A stretch of DNA of 64,000 bases from Haladaptatus cibarius D43 (GCF_000710615.1 NZ_JDTH01000001.1:186001-250000); one strand, 5' to 3'. Positions 52,301-61,133 are shown, numbered from the stretch's first letter. Notes: generated by a model not told the origin, from the letters alone. Program-made: numbers and translations.

Positions 52301-54409
52301 TTTGAACGTGAGATTTCCGCAGTCCTCACACTCCCTGCGACCGATTCGAAGTTCCGCTTGTCCGCGCACACCCGACATGCCTTCCGTATGCTTCGCGGCC
52401 TTCGCCACGTCGCGTTGGTCGCCGCCTGCTTCGCCGAGCGGGAACAGCGTGTGAACTGCCGGACTGAGTTCGCGTTTTTCCGACTTTTCGGGCCGTCCCA
52501 TTCGGTTCCCGATTCGCGTCGGCGCGCGTTCTCGGACTGTGAACGGCGCGACTTCGTTTACAGCTTTGATTGCATTTGTACCGCCATTTTCGTCGGCAGC
52601 TTCGCCGTCCTCGCCTTCTGTTTTCCCCCATTCGCGCGCTTTCCGGGACAGGTCGTCAGTGTCTTCCCACTCCCTGCTTAGGTCGTCATCGAACCCGAGA
52701 GAGCGAACGAACGGTTTCCACGTGGCAATCTCGATTTCTTCTCCCTGCCAGTGCTGAACGAGAAGGTGTTCGAGCGCGACTCGAACAGCGTCCGAGTTCT
52801 CGACATGGAGTCGTCCGTCCCGAATTTCTCCTGCTTCCACAGCATCCGCAAGCAGGCCGAACTCGGCCACCGAAATATCGTGCCAGAGGTGGGTACAACT
52901 CGGATGCAGTGGTGCATCGTACTCGACTGCCCAGTCGAGCGCCTCCTCGACGGTCGGATTTTTGAGGTCGATGTGCGGGTTGTCGCGCATGGCCTGCACG
53001 TCTGCCCCCGAATGTTCGAAGTCCTGCACCCACCATTCGAACGTGTAGGAAGCGGGTGCGAGCGGATGGTTGTTCTCCACGAATTCGCCGTAGTTGACGA
53101 GGTATTCACCGAGGTCGAGAATCCGCTTGACGCCGTTTCTCACCTCTATGGCTTCCTCGATGTCGTCGATTCGCCGAACGTCCCCGTTTGCGAGTCGCAC
53201 CGTCGGCCCTTCGATAGTGTCCACCGGGATGACGCCTGCCGCCTTCCCGGGGCGCTCGGTTTTGATTTGCGTTCCTGTTGCGAGAAAGTCGTCCACGAGG
53301 TGCATCGTCGCAGGATGGACGCCCGCGGTTGCGAACCCGTGGTTCCGTGCTCTCCCGTATCTGAGACGGAATCCGCCCGCTTCGCTCGGGTGGGTAAACA
53401 CGGGCCTCCCGGCGATGAGGTCGCGGAGGAACTTCGTCGCAGGTTCGACGCGTAGTGGGCCATCGGGTTCGTCGTCGGCCTCTGCTTTCCCATCCGACTC
53501 GTCTTCTCCCTCGTCGCCACTTTCGGAATCGTCGGCTTCCGCCGTCGATTCCTCGTTTTCGTCGTCCTTACCGATGGTGCCGTCGATGAGGTCTTGTAGC
53601 CACGGCCAGTCGATTTCGTCCAGATTTCGCGTGTATCGCTGAATCTTGGGCGCTTTGAGTGCAATCCCCTCCGCGAGAACCAGACACATCCCACCGCGGG
53701 CGCTGTTGGTATCGACGCGCTCCAAGTCACGAAAGCCGGAAACTTCCTCGTCGCCAGTCGCTTCGCCGTCCAGCATGACGGGGATGTTTTCCGCGATGAA
53801 TTTCGATTCCTTGTCCTTCGGCGAGTACTGCAATCCGGTTTCGGAATCGTAGAGGTTGATTTCTTCGGCGTATCGCTCTATTTCGTCGTCTCTAGCTTTG
53901 AACTCGTCCAAGCCGATGAGCGCGCGGGTGTAGTCTGCGACGAGCACCGACAGCGCTTGTGCAGTCCCACCCGCGGAGCGAATCGGCCCGGCGTAGTAGA
54001 CGTTGACGAACTCGGTGCCGTCGTCGTTCGTGAGGATTTCCACGCGGTCGATTCCCTCGATTGGTGCGGCGACCACACCTTCTGTCAGAAGGGCGACTGC
54101 GGTTCTGACCGCACCTTCGACCTTGCCGTCACGGGTGTCGTAATCTCCGACGTTCCCCTCCGCGAAGTCTTCCGCCAGTTCGAGTGCGGCCTCCTCACGG
54201 GACATCTGCCCTTCGAGTTCTCGGACGCGCTCTGCAACACCTTCGATGCCGAGGATGTTCTCGACACGGTCGGCCATGTCTTTGGCGACCGGAATCTCGA
54301 CTTCCGGTTGCGGGTCGCCGCTGTTTTCGCGGGCGGCCTCGGCGACGTCGAACGCTTCGTCCAACTGCGACTCCAGTCGCTCGAAATACTGCCGGTCTTC
54401 TTCTCGCAT
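49355..54409 (-). CDS. polC: DNA polymerase D large subunit (DP2) with intein
   Basis: Catalytic subunit of the archaeal replicative polymerase PolD. The precursor has 1684 residues; removal of a 494-residue intein (residues 943-1436) leaves 1190, normal for a haloarchaeal DP2. An acidic low-complexity insert lies near 280-320, a set of CxxC zinc fingers (CEDCGNLTFKCNCPDCGG and following) precedes the polymerase core, and two more Cys pairs (CLDCG, CRECG) lie near the C-terminus. The catalytic motif CDGDED (1437-1442, Asp1438 and Asp1440) directly follows the intein. Works with the DP1 exonuclease subunit, encoded elsewhere. Overlaps nothing; 1 base separates it from the PPC-domain gene. Confidence 0.96.
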   Translation of the reverse strand: MREEDRQYFERLESQLDEAFDVAEAARENSGDPQPEVEIPVAKDMADRVENILGIEGVAERVRELEGQMSREEAALELAEDFAEGNVGDYDTRDGKVEGAVRTAVALLTEGVVAAPIEGIDRVEILTNDDGTEFVNVYYAGPIRSAGGTAQALSVLVADYTRALIGLDEFKARDDEIERYAEEINLYDSETGLQYSPKDKESKFIAENIPVMLDGEATGDEEVSGFRDLERVDTNSARGGMCLVLAEGIALKAPKIQRYTRNLDEIDWPWLQDLIDGTIGKDDENEESTAEADDSESGDEGEDESDGKAEADDEPDGPLRVEPATKFLRDLIAGRPVFTHPSEAGGFRLRYGRARNHGFATAGVHPATMHLVDDFLATGTQIKTERPGKAAGVIPVDTIEGPTVRLANGDVRRIDDIEEAIEVRNGVKRILDLGEYLVNYGEFVENNHPLAPASYTFEWWVQDFEHSGADVQAMRDNPHIDLKNPTVEEALDWAVEYDAPLHPSCTHLWHDISVAEFGLLADAVEAGEIRDGRLHVENSDAVRVALEHLLVQHWQGEEIEIATWKPFVRSLGFDDDLSREWEDTDDLSRKAREWGKTEGEDGEAADENGGTNAIKAVNEVAPFTVRERAPTRIGNRMGRPEKSEKRELSPAVHTLFPLGEAGGDQRDVAKAAKHTEGMSGVRGQAELRIGRRECEDCGNLTFKCNCPDCGGNTYPDYECPDCGTTVEPDQSGRAECPRCEILATSVEPQTVNLNDEYRGALESVGERENVFDTLKGIKGLTSAHKTPEPIEKGILRAKHGVSAFKDGTIRYDMTDLPVTAVRPSELDVSADQLRALGYDEDIHGEPFRHDDQLVELRVQDIVLSDGAAEHLLKTADFVDNLLTDYYGLDPFYEMDEREELVGELVFGMAPHTSAAVVGRIIGFTSAAVGYAHPYFHAAKRRNCFHPETKVWYRDEGETWRYDEIQRLVEERLENPKEDDFGALVEELDCEILVPSVDENGNVVRKPIEAVSKHPAPEHLVEIETQSGREITVTPDHSMRRWTPDGIEEIEARETETGDEIPTPKEIEFEGDIAEFDLLEEFLQLDSLSNDELMIRGLGEDRIKSLLDSATNQQGYLKPVGEKLGKSQSSVYNWVNRDSIPASVLVELFGKEQLIGHLPDNIVLGVCRDTASVNRKLRVDEDMARVLGYYTAEGFTRSKEGEFYQTTICIPDEKPRQHIIKTLEVNLSVTPYEESEWKVTTSSRLVTLLFSEILNAGSTAAEKRVPQSILNSPQQILREYLRGYFSGDGSTASDRVDIRAHTVSDELKNDLVAALKRFGITSKLYTEIRRPSTGAVAEFYGDDPVPEFESWVLKITSENAVRFADKIGFDLDRKAKTLENAIDSIAVRTQRLFGDGGDLWLDEVESVEIVESNTEQTYSVTVSDTHTLVANDLYVGQCDGDEDCVMLLMDGLLNFSKEFLPDKRGGQMDAPLVMSSRIDPSEIDDEAHNMDIVEQYSREFYEATLEMADPEDVDITIAEDYLGTDEEYTNFRHTHDTSNIALGPDLSAYKTLGSMMDKMNAQLELARKTRAVDQTDVAERVIEGHFLPDLIGNLRAFSRQETRCLDCGVKYRRMPLSGDCRECGGRVNLTVHQGSVNKYMDTAIQVADEYDCREYTKQRLQILDRSLESVFENDKNKQSGIADFM
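50102..51583 (-). mobile_element. PolD intein with LAGLIDADG homing endonuclease
   Basis: A 494-residue in-frame insertion. It starts with Cys (CFHPETKVWYRDE, splicing block A), has the block B ITVTPDHSMRRW, and ends TLVANDLYVGQ before Cys+1 of the C-extein. The last residue is Gln and the one before it Gly, not the common His-Asn. LGYYTAEG and LRGYFSGDG are the two LAGLIDADG motifs. A helix-turn-helix-like segment (LGKSQSSVYNWVNRDSIPAS) lies before them. The DNA is visibly more AT-rich than the flanking exteins, as expected of a mobile element. Confidence 0.92.
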
Positions 54410-54410
54410 G

Positions 54411-54830
54411 TTAGAGCCAGAGGTCTAACTCGGTCGCCTCGTCGTGTTCCCGAACCAGCGACTCCTCGAACGTTCGCATGTACAACTCTCCCGCAAACAC
54501 GGTTGCCGAATCGAGGTGCCCCGCGATTGCTTGGCCCGATCGACGTGAAAGAACGACGTGCGTGTGTGCGAACGGTTCCCCATCGAGGAGCGAGACGTTG
54601 CCGACGCAGGAGGCAACTTCGAGCGGTTCGTCGAAACTCACTTCTCGATACTCCTTTTCGTCTTGGTCGTAAAACCATACGTCCGCGTCCTGTACCGCGC
54701 CCATGGCGACGAACCACGCGGAATCGACATCCTCGTCTTCTGCCAGCGATTCGATTTCGGCGCGCCAATCCGCGCCATGTCCGAGCCGGGCGACAAACTC
54801 CTGTTTCCCGGTGACCTCCCGATAGTTCAT
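54411..54830 (-). CDS. PPC/DUF296 domain DNA-binding-type protein
   Basis: A 139-residue single-domain protein of the PPC (plants and prokaryotes conserved, DUF296) family. FVARLGHGADWRAEIESLA near 12-30 opens the fold, and the conserved HTHVVLS (about 91-97) followed by GHL carries the metal-type histidines. In plants this domain sits next to AT-hooks; free-standing archaeal members form trimers and have no settled function. The Met chosen follows a TTCATG-type context; an in-frame lead of 33 residues is rejected as non-conserved. Same strand and immediately upstream of the PolD gene, so probably cotranscribed. Confidence 0.85.
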   Translation of the reverse strand: MNYREVTGKQEFVARLGHGADWRAEIESLAEDEDVDSAWFVAMGAVQDADVWFYDQDEKEYREVSFDEPLEVASCVGNVSLLDGEPFAHTHVVLSRRSGQAIAGHLDSATVFAGELYMRTFEESLVREHDEATELDLWL

Positions 54831-55034
54831 GTCTGCATGGAACCGCACCGAGGGCAAAAAAGGTTCAGTATTGCGTTGTTTCCCCGCTATCGTGTTCGTC
54901 AAGGTGAACGTTCTCTGGATGGCTTCCATTTCCAGTCACAATCCAAACAGGAATGCGTGGTCACTTCTCGAACGGGAAAGAAAACAAAATGCGTTGTGGG
55001 GGGCTGTTCGGAGAACGAAACGAGTTATCGGGGA

Positions 55035-55208
55035 CTATCGCCAGTCCGGTAGCGAGGTTGTGTCTTCTACGCGCATGGAAATCCATGCACCCTCGCATGA
55101 GATGTCTGCGATGACGAGTCGCTTCGTGTTCCCGTCATCGTCCACCGAGGCCATGACCTCGGAGTCATCTGCAACCGACACCGACACTGCTGCCGTATCC
55201 GGCGTCAT
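55035..55208 (-). CDS. 57-residue conserved haloarchaeal-type protein
   Basis: A small acidic protein beginning MTPDTAAVSVSVADDSEVMA and ending in SLPDWR. It is strand-rich (RLVIADISCEGAWISMRVED) and looks like a compact beta fold. It resembles a small haloarchaeal family I recall only vaguely (DUF7556-like). A TATA-like stretch upstream (about 55225-55240 on the minus strand) is possible. An in-frame Met 11 codons earlier is an alternative start. Confidence 0.65.
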   Translation of the reverse strand: MTPDTAAVSVSVADDSEVMASVDDDGNTKRLVIADISCEGAWISMRVEDTTSLPDWR

Positions 55209-55450
55209 ACTTTGAGAAAGTGTACCAAAGGATATAAGCACACCGAAACGCTGGCACTCAGTCTAGCTACTGACAGCATTCTGTCTCAAAAATGGACAAA
55301 AACGGAAGAAACCACGTATTTCACGAAAGTATTGCATGGTTTCTCGGCTTCTGTCTTGCACTCTGGTCGCTACTTTCCCCTCACATCTCGCTCCACGAAT
55401 GGCGAAATAATTCGTTGTCAATCGATACCTAAACTTGACTCCCTCTGCAA

Positions 55451-55466
55451 TTAAACAGCTGTTTAA
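55451..55466 (+). promoter_or_regulatory. 16-base perfect palindrome, candidate operator of the dpp operon
   Basis: TTAAACAGCTGTTTAA is its own reverse complement. It lies about 31 bases before the TATA-like box and 64 bases before the substrate-binding protein start, in the place where haloarchaeal activators bind. The regulator is unknown. Confidence 0.55.
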
Positions 55467-55496
55467 GACCGTAAGGGTGCCAATCCCAAGCGGTAA

Positions 55497-55504
55497 GTTT
55501 ATCC
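55497..55504 (+). promoter_or_regulatory. TATA-like box of the dpp operon
   Basis: GTTTATCC is centred about 30 bases before the ATG at 55530, suitable for a leaderless or nearly leaderless mRNA. Confidence 0.45.
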
Positions 55505-55529
55505 GCCGTGACACACAAGCCGTTGATGG

Positions 55530-57374
55530 ATGACAGATACTGACAACCTGACCCGTCGGCGGTTTTTGAAAGCGACTGGGGGTGCGGCAACGGCTGCCGC
55601 GCTCGCTGGCTGTACTGGCGGTGGCGACGGTGATGGCGACGGTAACGGAAACGGCGACAGTAGTGGGAAGAAACTCCAGCTTATCAACTCGACGATGACC
55701 ACGCTGGACCCGGTCAAGGCGACCGACACAGCATCCGGAACGGTCATTCAGCAGATTTTCGACCCGCTGATGAACTATCCGAACGGGGAAATTGCCGTCG
55801 AGAACCTGCTCGTCGAGAGTCACGAGGTTGCCGACGACCAGCGGACGTACACCTTCAAACTTAAGGAAGGCGTCGAATTCCACAACGGAAACGAAGTCAC
55901 GGCAAGCGACGTCGTCTACTCGTGGCGACGCCTCGCCGAATCGACGAACTCCCGCCGTTCGTACTTCATCCTCGACTCTATCGGCGTCGAGCACGAATCC
56001 ACGACGAAGACGTACACGAACGAAGAGGGTGAGGAAGAGGAACTCACCGTCGCAAAGTCCGACTCGCTGTCGCTCAAAGCGACGGGCGACTACGAACTGG
56101 AAATGACGCTCACCGAGCCGTTCCATTCCACGCTGGAGATGCTCGCCTACACCTCCTTCGCGGTCATCCCAGAGGGAATCGTCGGCGACATCAAAGGCTA
56201 TGACGGCAAAAAAGACCACAGCACGTTCGCGACGGAAGACCCCGTCGGTGCCGGGCCGTTCAAGTTCAAGTCGTGGACGAGCGACGACTCCGCGGAAGTC
56301 ACGAAGTACGAGAACTACCACGGTGAGAAGGCGAAGGTAGACGGCATCCACTGGATGATTTCGTCCGACGCCAACGCACGACACACCTACGGTATCATCA
56401 ACAAGAACGCGGACATCCTCTACAGCGGGAGCCTTCCAACGTCCAAATACAGTCAGGACAAAGTCAAGGACACCAGCACGGACGACCAGGGCCGTACCGT
56501 CGGCAAGTACGGTTCGACTGCGGGCGGTGCGACGATGGACTACCTCGGCGTTTCCACCATCAGTTCGTACTACATGGGCTTCAACACGGAAGCCGTCCCG
56601 AAGGCCGTTCGACAGGCCTGTGCGTACCTGATGAATCAGGAGCGCCTCGTCAACGAAGTGTTCAAAGGTCGCGGCGAAGCGTCCCACCACTTCACCCCGC
56701 CGATGATTTACCCCGGCGGTGCGAAGGAGTACAAATCCCACGCCGAGAACAACTACCCGTACGGGTACAACACGAATCAGCGTGACAAAGCAGAGCAGGT
56801 GTTGAACGAGGCTGGCTACGGCCCGGGCAACGAGAACTTCAGCTTCACGTTCACGGTCTACAAGTCTTCGACCACGTGGCCCAAAGTGGGCAACATCCTC
56901 CGCGACCAACTCAAATCGGTCAACGTCGACATGGAAGTCGAGACGGCACCGTTTAACACGCTCCTTTCGCGTGGTCGCAAGGGTAACCTCGAAGCGTACT
57001 CGCTCGGGTGGGTTATGGACTGGCCAGCACCGGACAACTTCCTCGGCCTGCTCTACCCGCCGCTGACGGACACCTCGAAATCGTCACCGCAGGCGTACAC
57101 GAACTGGTCGGGTACCGATGCCGCAAACCAGGCGACGAGCGCGTGGGAGAAAATCCAAAGCAACCGTGGCCCAACGGACGAAGCGCAGACCGCCCGTAAC
57201 GAGGCCTACGTCACTATGGAAGAGGCCAACTGGGAAGACGTCGTGTTCCTCCCGACCTACCACAACCTAGAAGAGCGGTTCTCCTACGAATGGGTTGACG
57301 TGCCCAAATACGGTGGCGCTGGTTACAGCCGCCAGATGTACAACAACGTCGAAATTGGCGAACGTACCAATTAA
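55530..57374 (+). CDS. dppA: ABC transporter substrate-binding lipoprotein (family 5)
   Basis: The 614-residue peptide- or oligopeptide-binding protein of an importer. Signal: TRRRFLKATGG (twin Arg at 9-10) and lipobox LAGC with Cys28, giving a Tat-exported, lipid-anchored protein. A Gly/Asp linker (29-48) precedes the family 5 domain: TLDPVKATDTASGTVIQQIF near 57-76, KEGVEFHNGNEVTASDVVYS near 113-132, and YLGVSTISSYYMGFNTE near 338. Peptides, nickel or other solutes are possible cargoes in the family; peptide is most likely from the paired permeases. First gene of dppABCDF-like operon, but a 195-base gap with a T-tract separates it from dppB. Confidence 0.94.
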   Translation: MTDTDNLTRRRFLKATGGAATAAALAGCTGGGDGDGDGNGNGDSSGKKLQLINSTMTTLDPVKATDTASGTVIQQIFDPLMNYPNGEIAVENLLVESHEVADDQRTYTFKLKEGVEFHNGNEVTASDVVYSWRRLAESTNSRRSYFILDSIGVEHESTTKTYTNEEGEEEELTVAKSDSLSLKATGDYELEMTLTEPFHSTLEMLAYTSFAVIPEGIVGDIKGYDGKKDHSTFATEDPVGAGPFKFKSWTSDDSAEVTKYENYHGEKAKVDGIHWMISSDANARHTYGIINKNADILYSGSLPTSKYSQDKVKDTSTDDQGRTVGKYGSTAGGATMDYLGVSTISSYYMGFNTEAVPKAVRQACAYLMNQERLVNEVFKGRGEASHHFTPPMIYPGGAKEYKSHAENNYPYGYNTNQRDKAEQVLNEAGYGPGNENFSFTFTVYKSSTTWPKVGNILRDQLKSVNVDMEVETAPFNTLLSRGRKGNLEAYSLGWVMDWPAPDNFLGLLYPPLTDTSKSSPQAYTNWSGTDAANQATSAWEKIQSNRGPTDEAQTARNEAYVTMEEANWEDVVFLPTYHNLEERFSYEWVDVPKYGGAGYSRQMYNNVEIGERTN

Positions 57375-57393
57375 CGACCTGTCGTCGTTTATT

Positions 57394-57399
57394 TTTTGA
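57394..57399 (+). terminator. T-tract after dppA
   Basis: Six T residues 20 bases after the dppA stop codon. It could give partial termination so that the binding protein is made in excess over the membrane part, a usual need of ABC importers. Confidence 0.4.
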
Positions 57400-57413
57400 C
57401 GCAGGCTCCGTGA

Positions 57414-57431
57414 CAGATATGTATCTGTCCA
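57414..57431 (+). repeat. inverted repeat GACAGATA-TG-TATCTGTC
   Basis: Perfect 8-base arms around two bases, in the spacer between dppA and dppB, 15 bases after the T-tract. Candidate regulator site for the permease genes or a small stem in the mRNA. Confidence 0.5.
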
Positions 57432-57551
57432 AATTTACGATGATGTTATCGCAAGACATAATGAGTGGAGCGCAAAATACGGGTATGTATCAGCCATGAA
57501 CGCGGTTACCATAGGGTGCAACCTACCGCACGACACGCTTAACAAAAATCA

Positions 57552-57559
57552 GGAGGTGA
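57552..57559 (+). promoter_or_regulatory. strong Shine-Dalgarno of dppB
   Basis: GGAGGTGA, fully complementary to the usual 3' end of haloarchaeal 16S rRNA, 10 bases before the ATG. Confidence 0.6.
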
Positions 57560-57569
57560 GCGGAGAATC

Positions 57570-58586
57570 ATGAGTCGATGGCGCTACTTCGCTCGTCGCC
57601 TCCTACTGTCCATTCCCATCTTGCTATTCGGGACGACGATAACGTTCGTCGTCATCCGGATGGGACCGCTTGACCCCGTCGGGGCAATTCTCGGCCCGAC
57701 AGGGGACCCCCAAGCGTACAAACAAATCGAAAACCAACTCGGATTGAACCAACCACTCTGGCAACAGTATATTGATTACATGACTAACATGCTTACCCTG
57801 CAGTTGGGTAATTCGTGGGTGCTTCAGCCAGACACCAGCGTGTATTCGATGATAATGCAATACGCCCCAGTTACGCTGTGGCTGGGATTCTGGTCTGTGC
57901 TTATCGCCCTTTTCATCGGTATTCCGCTCGGCTTTTACGCCGGGCTTAACCCGAACACGTGGAGCGACTACACCGCCTCGTTCGGTGGTATCGTCTGGCG
58001 TGCCATGCCGAACTTCTGGTTGGCAGTGATTCTGATGCAGGTTCTCTCACAGTCTGAGGGTATCCTGTTCGGATTCGACTGGATGAACTGGATCGTTCCG
58101 GTCGGCGTCGTCGGTCGTCCGGATTTGACCAATTTGACGAACTTAGATCAGTTCCTCGCCGCTCTCAAGAAAATCGCACCGGCGGCGCTCGTTCTCGGTT
58201 CCGCGTCGATGGGGAACGAGATGCGTATTGGCCGAACCGCCGTGTTGGAAACGGTCAATTCCAACTTCATCGAAACTGCACGAGCGAAGGGGGTTCCACC
58301 CCGTTCGCTCGTCTGGAAGCATATCTTCCGGAACGCGCTCATCCCGCTCGTCCCGATTATTACGGGTGAGGCGTATCTGCTTATTGGTGGTTCCGTGCTC
58401 GTCGAGACGGTGTTCAGCCTCAACGGAATCGGCTACCTGTTCTTCACCGCAGTCATGCAAGGGGACTTACCGCTAGTCGGTTCGTTGATGTTCATATTCA
58501 TCCTCCTCGTCGTGATAATAAACATCTTACAGGACTTCCTGTACACCATCATCGACCCCCGTGTCGGATACGATGGAGGTGCCTGA
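57570..58586 (+). CDS. dppB: ABC transporter permease, DppB type
   Basis: Membrane subunit 1 of the importer (338 residues). It has the typical short cytoplasmic start SRWRYFARRLLLSIPILLFG, six membrane helices, and the EAA loop around VLETVNSNFIETARAKGVPP (about 225-244) that docks the ATPases. YAPVTLWLGFWSVLIALFIG near 91-110 is helix 2. A strong Shine-Dalgarno precedes it. Forms a heterodimer with the DppC-type permease encoded next. Confidence 0.95.
   Translation: MSRWRYFARRLLLSIPILLFGTTITFVVIRMGPLDPVGAILGPTGDPQAYKQIENQLGLNQPLWQQYIDYMTNMLTLQLGNSWVLQPDTSVYSMIMQYAPVTLWLGFWSVLIALFIGIPLGFYAGLNPNTWSDYTASFGGIVWRAMPNFWLAVILMQVLSQSEGILFGFDWMNWIVPVGVVGRPDLTNLTNLDQFLAALKKIAPAALVLGSASMGNEMRIGRTAVLETVNSNFIETARAKGVPPRSLVWKHIFRNALIPLVPIITGEAYLLIGGSVLVETVFSLNGIGYLFFTAVMQGDLPLVGSLMFIFILLVVIINILQDFLYTIIDPRVGYDGGA
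58575..58581 (+). promoter_or_regulatory. Shine-Dalgarno deciding the dppC start
   Basis: GGAGGTG ends six bases before the ATG at 58588. It lies inside the end of dppB and favours this ATG over two in-frame starts further upstream. Confidence 0.6.
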
Positions 58587-58587
58587 A

Positions 58588-60057
58588 ATGAGTCGTACTC
58601 CTAACGCTGAAAACGAACGACCGATTCGAGAACGTATCACAGACAACCCACGCCCGGCGATGCTTTGGTTCGCCGGATTCGCCCTTCTCGTCGCGCTCGA
58701 ATTCGGCGCGCTGGCGAGTACCGTAATGTCGATGCCGTGGGAGTTGCTGATGGACAAACTGCCGTCGTTCTTGACGTCCATCGCCGCGCCGTTCGCCACT
58801 GTCGGTGACGCACTCGCGGATATTCCGACGTTGCTGTCGAGGAATATTTTCGACAATTCCGGATGGCGACTGCCCGGTGGCGGATGGGGCGGAACGTTCC
58901 TCGGACTGTCTCCGGCAATCGTCTGGGCACTTCGCGTCGTGCTCGTCTACACATATGCTCTCGTCTTCCTGTACTGGCTCTGGCGCGGCTACCTGACGTT
59001 CCGCGAGCACTACCGCTACGCAGATTGGACGCCGCGTGACGACATGGTCAACCGATTCCGCGGTCACTCGTGGGGAATATTCGGCTTCATCGTCGTTTTC
59101 ATGTTCGTCGTGATGGCGGTTTTCGCCCCGGCGCTCGGTACGACGACGGTGGAGCGAACCATCGACAATCCGTTCTCCTACGAAACCAAATATCTGGACA
59201 AGGAAACGGGGCAAGTCGAGACTACTCTCATCGGTGAGGCAAACCGCGGGTCGGGCTCGGAAGGTGCCGGTGCCAACGTAGCTCCGATGACCTACGACGC
59301 CTTCGACCGATGGCATCCGTTCGGTACCATGCCGTCCGGGAAGGACATGTTCACATTCATGGTACACGGTGCGCGTATTTCGCTGTTCATCGGTGTCGTC
59401 GCTATCGGCCTCAGCGGACTCATTGCGGCAGGCTTCGCCCTGCTGACGGCGTACTACAAAGGTCTCGTTGACCTCGCTGTCGTCATCGTGGGTGATTCCA
59501 TCATGTCGCTTCCGAGACTGTTGTTCCTCATCTTACTATCCTTTGTCCTCCAAGGGACGTGGATAGCTGGCGTTTACAATGGCGGGCTCCTCTTGGCGTT
59601 GCTGTTCGCCGCTACCGGGTGGCCGTTCTTGTGGCGTGCCGTCCGTGGTCCCGCGTTCCAAGTTGCGGAACAGGAGTGGATTGACGCAGCGAGAAGCTTC
59701 GGACAGAAACCGCGCGTGACGATGCAAAAACACATGGCACCATACATCCTCGGCTACCTACTCGTGTACGCTTCAATGACGCTCGGTGGTATCATCATCG
59801 CCGTTGCGGGGCTGTCGTTCCTCGGACTCGGTGTCCAAGCGCCGACGCCGGAATGGGGTCGGGCAGTGGACGTCGGGCAGGACTTCGTGGCAACGCAGTC
59901 ATGGCACATCTCGTTCATTCCGGGTGTGCTTATCGTACTGGTCGTGACCGCGTTCAACGCGCTCGGTGATGGCATCCGTGACGCCATCGACCCACAGAGT
60001 GACTCCGGTGAAGACGGCAGTTCCGAAGTCGCCGCGGCAGGAGGGAGTGGTGCATAA
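58588..60057 (+). CDS. dppC: ABC transporter permease, DppC type
   Basis: Membrane subunit 2, about 489 residues, much longer than the 280-300 of bacterial DppC. The extra length is in the first 270 residues: two additional hydrophobic segments and a long soluble loop between the first membrane helices (FSYETKYLDKETGQVETTLI). The C-terminal half is standard, with MVHGARISLFIGVVAIGLSG and the EAA loop AEQEWIDAARSFGQKPRVTM. Large extra parts occur in haloarchaeal family members. Stop and next start share one base (TAATG). Confidence 0.93.
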   Translation: MSRTPNAENERPIRERITDNPRPAMLWFAGFALLVALEFGALASTVMSMPWELLMDKLPSFLTSIAAPFATVGDALADIPTLLSRNIFDNSGWRLPGGGWGGTFLGLSPAIVWALRVVLVYTYALVFLYWLWRGYLTFREHYRYADWTPRDDMVNRFRGHSWGIFGFIVVFMFVVMAVFAPALGTTTVERTIDNPFSYETKYLDKETGQVETTLIGEANRGSGSEGAGANVAPMTYDAFDRWHPFGTMPSGKDMFTFMVHGARISLFIGVVAIGLSGLIAAGFALLTAYYKGLVDLAVVIVGDSIMSLPRLLFLILLSFVLQGTWIAGVYNGGLLLALLFAATGWPFLWRAVRGPAFQVAEQEWIDAARSFGQKPRVTMQKHMAPYILGYLLVYASMTLGGIIIAVAGLSFLGLGVQAPTPEWGRAVDVGQDFVATQSWHISFIPGVLIVLVVTAFNALGDGIRDAIDPQSDSGEDGSSEVAAAGGSGA

Positions 60058-61133
60058 TGGCGTCGAGCCAATACTCCACGTCGAAAACCAGTGAGGACGC
60101 AATCTTGCAGGTGGAGAACCTCCAAACCGCGTTCTTCACCGACAAGGAAGTCATCCGCGCCTGCGACGGTGTCTCGTTCGACATCAAGCGCGGTGAGACG
60201 GTCGGTATCGTCGGCGAGTCCGGTTCTGGAAAGAGCGTGACCGCACGCTCCATCATGGGACTTGTCGATTCGCCGGGACGGATTCTCGGCGGCAGTATCA
60301 AATTCAGGGGCGAGGAACTGACCTCGAAGTCGGAAAAACAGTACCGGAAACTTCGCGGCGGGGACATCGCAATGGTGTTCCAAGACCCGTTGACGAGTTT
60401 GAACCCCGTCTACAGCGTCGGGAACCAAATCAAAGAGGCGCTGAAACTCCATCAGGACATCAGCGGAACGGAGGCGACGAAGGAAGCCATCAGCCTGCTC
60501 GAAGCTGTCGGGATTCCGGACGCCTCCCGTCGGGTCAAAGAGTATCCACACGAGTTCTCGGGTGGAATGCGTCAGCGTGCCGTCATCGCGATGGCGCTGG
60601 CCTGTGACCCCGAACTGCTAATCTGTGACGAACCGACGACCGCGCTGGACGTGACGATTCAGGCGCAAATCCTCGAACTCCTCGATGAACTTCAGGAAGA
60701 GCGCGACCTCGCAATCATGTTCATCACGCACGACATGGGCGTTATCGCCGAAATTGCAGACCGCGTCAACGTGATGTACGCGGGCGAAATCATCGAAAGT
60801 GCTCCCGTCGTCGAACTGTTCGAGAATCCACGGCATCCCTACACGCAGGGGCTTCTGCGGAGCATTCCCGGCAGTAATCTGGATGCAACGCGCCTCGAGA
60901 CCATCGAGGGCGACGTGCCGACGCCGAACGAACCGGCGACCTACTGCCGGTTTGCTCCCCGGTGTCCCAAAGCGTTCGCAGAGTGTGACAAAGTCCATCC
61001 CGTACCGCTTTCGGTCAACGAGGATGCGGAAAACCACACGTCCGCGTGCCTGCTGTATCCGGAGGACGTGTCACAGTCAGACGCTGTCGAGATGCATCGC
61101 AACGCCGAAACAGAAAGTGAGGAAGAACTATGA
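60057..61133 (+). CDS. dppD: ABC transporter ATP-binding protein, DppD type
   Basis: One of the two ATPases (358 residues). Walker A GESGSGKS at about 53-60, Q-loop [12 protein letters not shown] near 108, signature [16 protein letters not shown] near 166-181, Walker [13 protein letters not shown] near 188-199. The C-terminal extension has the cysteine pattern [14 protein letters not shown] plus a later Cys; this motif is common in peptide ATPases and an iron-sulfur cluster has been reported there in a mycobacterial DppD. Overlaps dppF by four bases. Confidence 0.95.
   Translation: MASSQYSTSKTSEDAILQVENLQTAFFTDKEVIRACDGVSFDIKRGETVGIVGESGSGKSVTARSIMGLVDSPGRILGGSIKFRGEELTSKSEKQYRKLRGGDIAMVFQDPLTSLNPVYSVGNQIKEALKLHQDISGTEATKEAISLLEAVGIPDASRRVKEYPHEFSGGMRQRAVIAMALACDPELLICDEPTTALDVTIQAQILELLDELQEERDLAIMFITHDMGVIAEIADRVNVMYAGEIIESAPVVELFENPRHPYTQGLLRSIPGSNLDATRLETIEGDVPTPNEPATYCRFAPRCPKAFAECDKVHPVPLSVNEDAENHTSACLLYPEDVSQSDAVEMHRNAETESEEEL

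Larger units (their letters stand above)
55209..55529. other. upstream region of the dipeptide ABC operon
   Basis: A 321-base divergent spacer. It holds the 16-base palindrome at 55451-55466, a TATA-like GTTTATCC about 30 bases before the substrate-binding protein gene, and no credible gene. AT content rises around 55300-55470. Confidence 0.5.

Noticed and set aside
49355-54409. Frameshifted or fused PolD gene because of its 1684-residue length
   Set aside because: The extra length is fully explained by an in-frame intein with splice motifs at both ends.
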